Assembly (NCBI GenBank): GCA_027924645.1
Contig: BSBN01001149.1
Coordinates: forward strand, 2,852,001 to 2,916,000
Direction of reading: 5' to 3'
Length of the DNA: 64,000 bases
Source: Cunninghamia lanceolata
Taxonomy: Eukaryota > Streptophyta > Pinopsida > Cupressales > Cupressaceae
In this document: positions 59,775 through 64,000 of the stretch, in pieces
Layout: each line of letters opens with the position of its first letter
Numbering within the stretch: the stretch's first letter is position 1
Program-made: the position numbers and the translations under genes
The notes under the pieces: generated by a model
Seen by the model: the letters and a program-made list of their open reading frames with translations, nothing else
Database searches by the model: none
What the model was told of the DNA's origin: nothing

Positions 59775-60310
59775 GTTTTGTTTCCATAAGTTTCCCATTA
59801 TCATAGGATAATCTTTTCCATTCCCTTACCAAATTAATTTAGTAAGAATTTTTAGAATCTAGTTGTAGAATTGTTGTTATTTATCATTATAAAATAAATA
59901 AATATTTTCCTCTCTAATCTCTTACAATTTAAGTAACAAACATTCCTTTATCATATTCATTTATATATCAATTTCATTTTATTTAAAAAAAAATAGTTAT
60001 GAGTCTTTCTTCTTAAACATGTGTTATTTAACTTTAAATTATTTATTAAATTTATTCCAAATATCATTTTTTCTTTGTTTCCATATGTTTTTGCATCATC
60101 ATAGGATAGCCTTTCTCATTCTTTTACAAAATTAATTTAGTAAAGAACATTTAGAATCTAGTTTTAAAATTGTTGTTATTTATAATTATAAAAGAAATAA
60201 ATACTTTCCCTCTTTAATCTCTTGCAATCTATGTAACAAACATTCATTTACTATATTCACTTATATATCAATTTCATCTTATCTTTTAAAGAATTAATTA
60301 TAAATCTTTT
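59775..60310. repeat. Tandem duplication, about 295-bp period
   Basis: Copy one, about 59775-60013, and copy two, about 60071-60310, share TTTGTTTCCATA, CATCATAGGATA, AAATTAATTTAGTAA, TTAGAATCTAGTT, TTGTTGTTATTTAT and ACAAACATTC in the same order. They are perhaps 80-85 percent alike by eye. No gene is inside. Confidence 0.75.
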
Positions 60311-60754
60311 ACAATACTTATGTTTGTGACACAAGAGAGATATATATCTTGTTTTATTTCTCAACAATCTTTCAAGATGGACTTCTAACTAGAATTTTCT
60401 TAATTATTTTTAATTCATTAATAGTTGAATTTGTAAAAAATGTATATTTACATTAAATCTATTATATATTATATATTCATCTATATTTATTATTGAATTA
60501 TATTTACTTCATACATAAAATTAATAAAATAACTATATTTATTATTATATACCATATTTTATATAATATAAATTACAATTTTTATTTCTAATGTCATATT
60601 ATAATATATAATGCTAATTTTATATTGAATATATTCTATGTTTCATGTTTATTTATATTTATTATTTTATTATATATTTATTTTTTATAAAAATTATATA
60701 TTTTTAGTTCCATTTATTAAATTAATCTATAAGAAATCTAACAGCTTAAGAGAG

Positions 60755-60860
60755 AGAGAGATATGAAATGAGAATGGGAGAGAAAGAGGGAGAGAGAGGG
60801 ATACACATGAGAGAGAAAAAAGAGATGAAGAAAATAGAGAGAGATTGTGGAAGGAGAGGA
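60755..60860. repeat. GAGA-rich simple tract
   Basis: Plus strand rich in AGAGAG/GGGAGAGA. It is similar in kind to 55490-55885 but shorter. Confidence 0.8.
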
Positions 60861-62160
60861 CTCATAAGAGGATGAAGGATAAAAGGATACACCATTTGAA
60901 AAACCAAGTTACATGTCTTATGTAAAAGGGTAGACAATTGTTCAGGTGATTGAGCATGGATATCCATGTCAACAAAAATTTTTTTAGGAAGAGCAAGATC
61001 TTGCTTACTTACATATCTAATTGGAAATTTTCTAATAATTTTTAATTTGTCAAAGCGTTGAACTTGTAAAAAATGTATATTTACATTAAATCTATTATAT
61101 ATTTTATATTATCTATATATATTGAATTATAGTTACTTTATATATAAAAATTTAAATATAATTATATTTATTCAACATATTTGGTATTCTAGTACGATGT
61201 TTTATCTCTCTAGATTATGGAAGTGGGTGTTTGTATGACAATGTTAAGAGCACAAAAAATCCATATGGAGGGATTGAATGCATAGGGGACCGCATTTAAA
61301 AACCGCATGAAAGCAATGAAATAAAATTAATATTTGGTTGGGCCAACATCAAGAGCACATGTCAAGGCCTTGATGAAATGATTAATTCAATTGGATAGCA
61401 AGCCTCTTTTTGACTAATAAAAGTGTTACCAAAGTGGATTGAACACAATGGGCTCTTGTGACATAGAATGCATGTCATTTTTGAGGTCTTGAGATCATTC
61501 CCATATCATCTACAAATTCAAACAAATCAAAAGTTTTCCCCTTCAAATTAAATATTTTTAGATATTTACGAATTCTCAATCTAAAATTATACCATGTCTA
61601 AATTTAATTTTAATCTATTTGAGCTCCAAATTATATAAATGTGTAAAATTATAAAAGCAATGAGTCACTATGTTTGATCGATCTTTGTATCGTGTGCCAT
61701 CCCATGAGAGGATGCATGATGGTAGGCTAGATGACAAATAAACATGAACTGGGTGCAAGAGAATGTCTATTCAATCTAAGGTTTGTGAGAAACAAACTTA
61801 CATGCTTCAAATAATATGCATAGGTGACGACTAATGGAATACAAGTGAATTGAGGTGTAGTGCATGAACAATAATCTAGAAAGGAGATGCATGCAAATAG
61901 AAACTAGACACCAGACATGAAAGCTCATACATCTGAAGTAGATACTAAGTAAAACACAAAGATCTTGAAAACCATTAAGATTATGCAAATTATTTCATGA
62001 CACTCAAAAAACAAAAAATGCCATAAAGATACAAGACAATCATCATTCACTTAAAGACATAGCAATTGAAACTTTAAAACTCTTCACCCATTGCACACCA
62101 AGGTGTTATTACTAGTTTAAATATATATCTATCTGCATGTGATGGTTGAGGGAGAGTATT
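60861..62160. other. AT-rich, no gene recognised
   Basis: The segment 61021-61160 repeats 60390-60520 (AAAAAATGTATATTTACATT and flanks). Positions 62022-62069 hold the inverted copy of the dispersed 45-bp repeat. No protein motif is seen. Confidence 0.4.
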
Positions 62161-62589
62161 AATTATGCCATCAACAGACTGTGCCATTAATAACAACAAT
62201 GAAAGTAGTAGCCACCACAAGAGCCTCAGACAAAGGTTTTACTATCCAACACCATGTGATTTGTACAAATTTGGTAGCAAAGTCTATGCCTCATTGAATA
62301 ACCTTGTACATCTTCTTTATTGCCAGTGCTATTTATGTAAGGAATTCACATCCCAATCTTTATGGCATAGAAGTGGACAATACCTACTATATTCCAAATA
62401 ATGCATTCTTTTTGAATAGTTGGAGAAGAGGGGTGTTCAAGACTATGTCTAAGAGTATGGAGAGGCGAATAAGAACACAAGAGTTGTCGATGTTTAGTCT
62501 GGCAATCTGCTCAATTTGGATTCTCTTCTTTGCAATAGGAGGAATAGAATGTTCTTTTTGTTATCTACGTTTATTATTGCATACTTTGT

Positions 62590-63527
62590 ATAGGGGAAAA
62601 TACAAAATAGGTGAGATAGTTCCAATGGCTAAGATAGTATATATGTGCATTTAAGGCCCAATATTTTTTAAAGTTTAGTACTAGTAGTTGTGACTTTAAG
62701 GTTGTTAGTGTTACTATAAGTACTAATAATTGAATGAAATGGGCCTTTTAGATTTAAAAAGTAACCAATCATGTGATGCCACATCAACCCACCAACAAAA
62801 TATGACTTAAATAATGCACCCCTATTGGTCCACCCTTATTTTTGGGGAACTATTTGACACCTCAACAAAAAGCATGCTGATGTTGCATCATATTTGATGA
62901 TGTGGCCCTGAAACCTTATTTATAAGCAGGGGTGTTGCCAAGTAAGCTACTGTAAAAATTTTGTAGTGATTCAAAATTGCCAAGTATGATTTTAAGAGGT
63001 GTGAAATTAGGTTGCTCCACTATTGGGTCCTCTCCCCTAATCGTCATCCAAATGTTTTTAGTTATTGTTCATCTACCTACCTTATTGTGGTGTGATAGGG
63101 GGAAAGACCCAAAACTTGAGATAGTTTCAATGGCTTAAATAGTATTTGTGCATTTAAGGCCCAATATTTTTAAAAGTTTAGCACTAGTAGTTGTGACTTT
63201 AAGGTTGTTAGTGTTGACTATAAGTACTAATAATTGAATGAAATGTACCCTTTATATCTAAAAAGCAACCAATCATGTGATGCCACATCAGCACACTAAT
63301 AAAACATGACTTAATGCACACCTATTGGTCCACCCTTTTTTGGGGGAACTATTTGATACCTCAACAAAAAGCATGTTCATGTGGCATCATCTTTGATGAT
63401 GTGGCCCTGAACCCTTTATTATAAGTAGGGGCCTTGCCAAATAAGCTATTGTAAAAATTTTGGAGTGATTCCAAATTGTCACGTATGATTTTGAGATGCG
63501 TGAATTTAGGGTGCTCAACTACTGAGT
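62590..63527. repeat. Tandem duplication of a promoter-like segment, about 505-bp period
   Basis: Copies about 62590-63028 and 63095-63527 share long near-identical blocks: TGCATTTAAGGCCCAATATT, GTTGTGACTTTAAGGTTGTT, AACCAATCATGTGATGCCAC, ACCTCAACAAAAAGCATG and TTTGATGATGTGGCCCTGAA. Each copy has CCAAT-box-like and ATAAG/TTATA motifs near its end. The second copy ends directly in front of the coding-like frame at 63531. The first copy is preceded by plus frames at 62165-62654 that I do not recognise. Confidence 0.8.
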
Positions 63528-63530
63528 GGA

Positions 63531-64000
63531 GAGCATAGGAGAATTGAACCTTACTATGAATACTTTCTACAAGCAGTTGAAAATTGTCCTCGGCATGAAG
63601 TAATAGAAGGAAACTTTAGGTTCCTGAAAGAGTATTTGATGGGCTATCTTAGAAAGGCTAAAATAGATGATTTTCTTGCACCACAAATTTATGTTTGGCC
63701 TAATCGTGTGAGAACCCCATGTGCTAAAGACATGTTCAACCTATTGAAAATGCATAATCAAGAAGCTCTTGAGAATCTCATATAGTATCTATTTTCCCTG
63801 GGATTAAACAACACGCTCTAAGCTTTTAATACTTAGGTGGTATGTGGGCCTATTCCTTTGGCATACGCCCATTTTTGTCATCAAACTGTCCTCGTTAATG
63901 CCGAGTTCAAATTGAAACTTGTCTGATAGTTCCCATACAAGGATGCATGTAAAGTGTTTGATTGCATAAAAGAAATTGTGTCTGTGGTGCAGGTCGAGCT
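63531..64000 (+). pseudogene. Coding-like frame, unrecognised product, decayed and cut by window end
   Basis: A plus frame with 84 sense codons from 63531 to a TAG at 63783-63785 has balanced amino acid use: EHRRIEPYYEYFLQAVEN, then GNFRFLKEYLMGYLRKAK, then LAPQIYVWPNRVRTPCAKDM. The same frame continues with VVCGPIPLAYAHFCHQTVL and FPYKDACKVFDCIKEIVS, past TAA, TAG, TGA and TAG. The pattern looks like a once-real protein broken by nonsense changes. I recognise no family. No start codon precedes E, so it may be an internal exon. Confidence 0.4.

Noticed and set aside
1..64000. tRNA or rRNA genes
   Set aside because: The only tRNA-related sequences seen are retrotransposon primer binding sites; no cloverleaf or rRNA core motif was recognised by eye.

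Overview
This is nuclear DNA of a large-genome seed plant. I see no prokaryotic gene organisation. The sequence is AT-rich and dominated by LTR retrotransposons nested inside one another, with degraded LINE, copia-gag, PIF1-helicase and histone-H3-like fragments between them. A gymnosperm is my guess from the long-LTR chromovirus, the old decayed elements and the low gene density, but nothing here proves the species. I found no intact host gene.

Layout, left to right. 1-5052: element A, a decayed Ty3/gypsy element on the minus strand (gag 1057-1755, leader with two blocks of a 21-bp repeat, likely PBS at 3906-3924, likely LTR 3929-5052). 5053-5724 and 27589-28655: two halves of element B, a minus-strand Tat/Ogre-like Ty3/gypsy protease region, split by element E. 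5726-27587: element E, a Tekay/Del-type chromovirus on the minus strand, with LTRs of about 4.9 kb, an iMet-type PBS and a single-frame gag-pol carrying 20 in-frame stops. 18401-25378: element F, a young, nearly intact Ty1/copia element on the plus strand, inserted in the right (5') LTR of E with target duplication ACATC. 28700-31519: tandem-repeat leader and possible LTR of element B. 31524-47399: element C, a minus-strand iMet-primed, gag-bearing but apparently pol-less element. Its LTR is split by element D (35517-46462), a non-autonomous LARD-like element with 4.5-kb LTRs, a 2-kb interior and target duplication ATGCT. 47400-64000: non-LTR territory with telobox inverted repeats, an L1-type RT fragment, a copia gag scrap, a PIF1-like helicase scrap, a histone H3-like pseudogene, simple-sequence tracts, local tandem duplications and a decayed reading frame at the right edge.

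Relative ages follow from nesting and LTR comparison. F is youngest (LTRs almost identical), E older (a few percent LTR difference, mostly transitions), D older still (roughly 5 percent in the part I aligned), and A, B and C oldest.

The clearest biological signal is the kind of decay. All 20 premature stops in E are TAG or TGA that can each be explained by one C-to-T change at CAG (CHG) or CGA (CG), with no TAA and no frameshift in about 4.9 kb. The only stop in F is also TAG. This is the footprint expected from deamination of methylated CG and CHG sites. It suggests these elements were silenced by DNA methylation and then decayed by point mutation rather than by indels.
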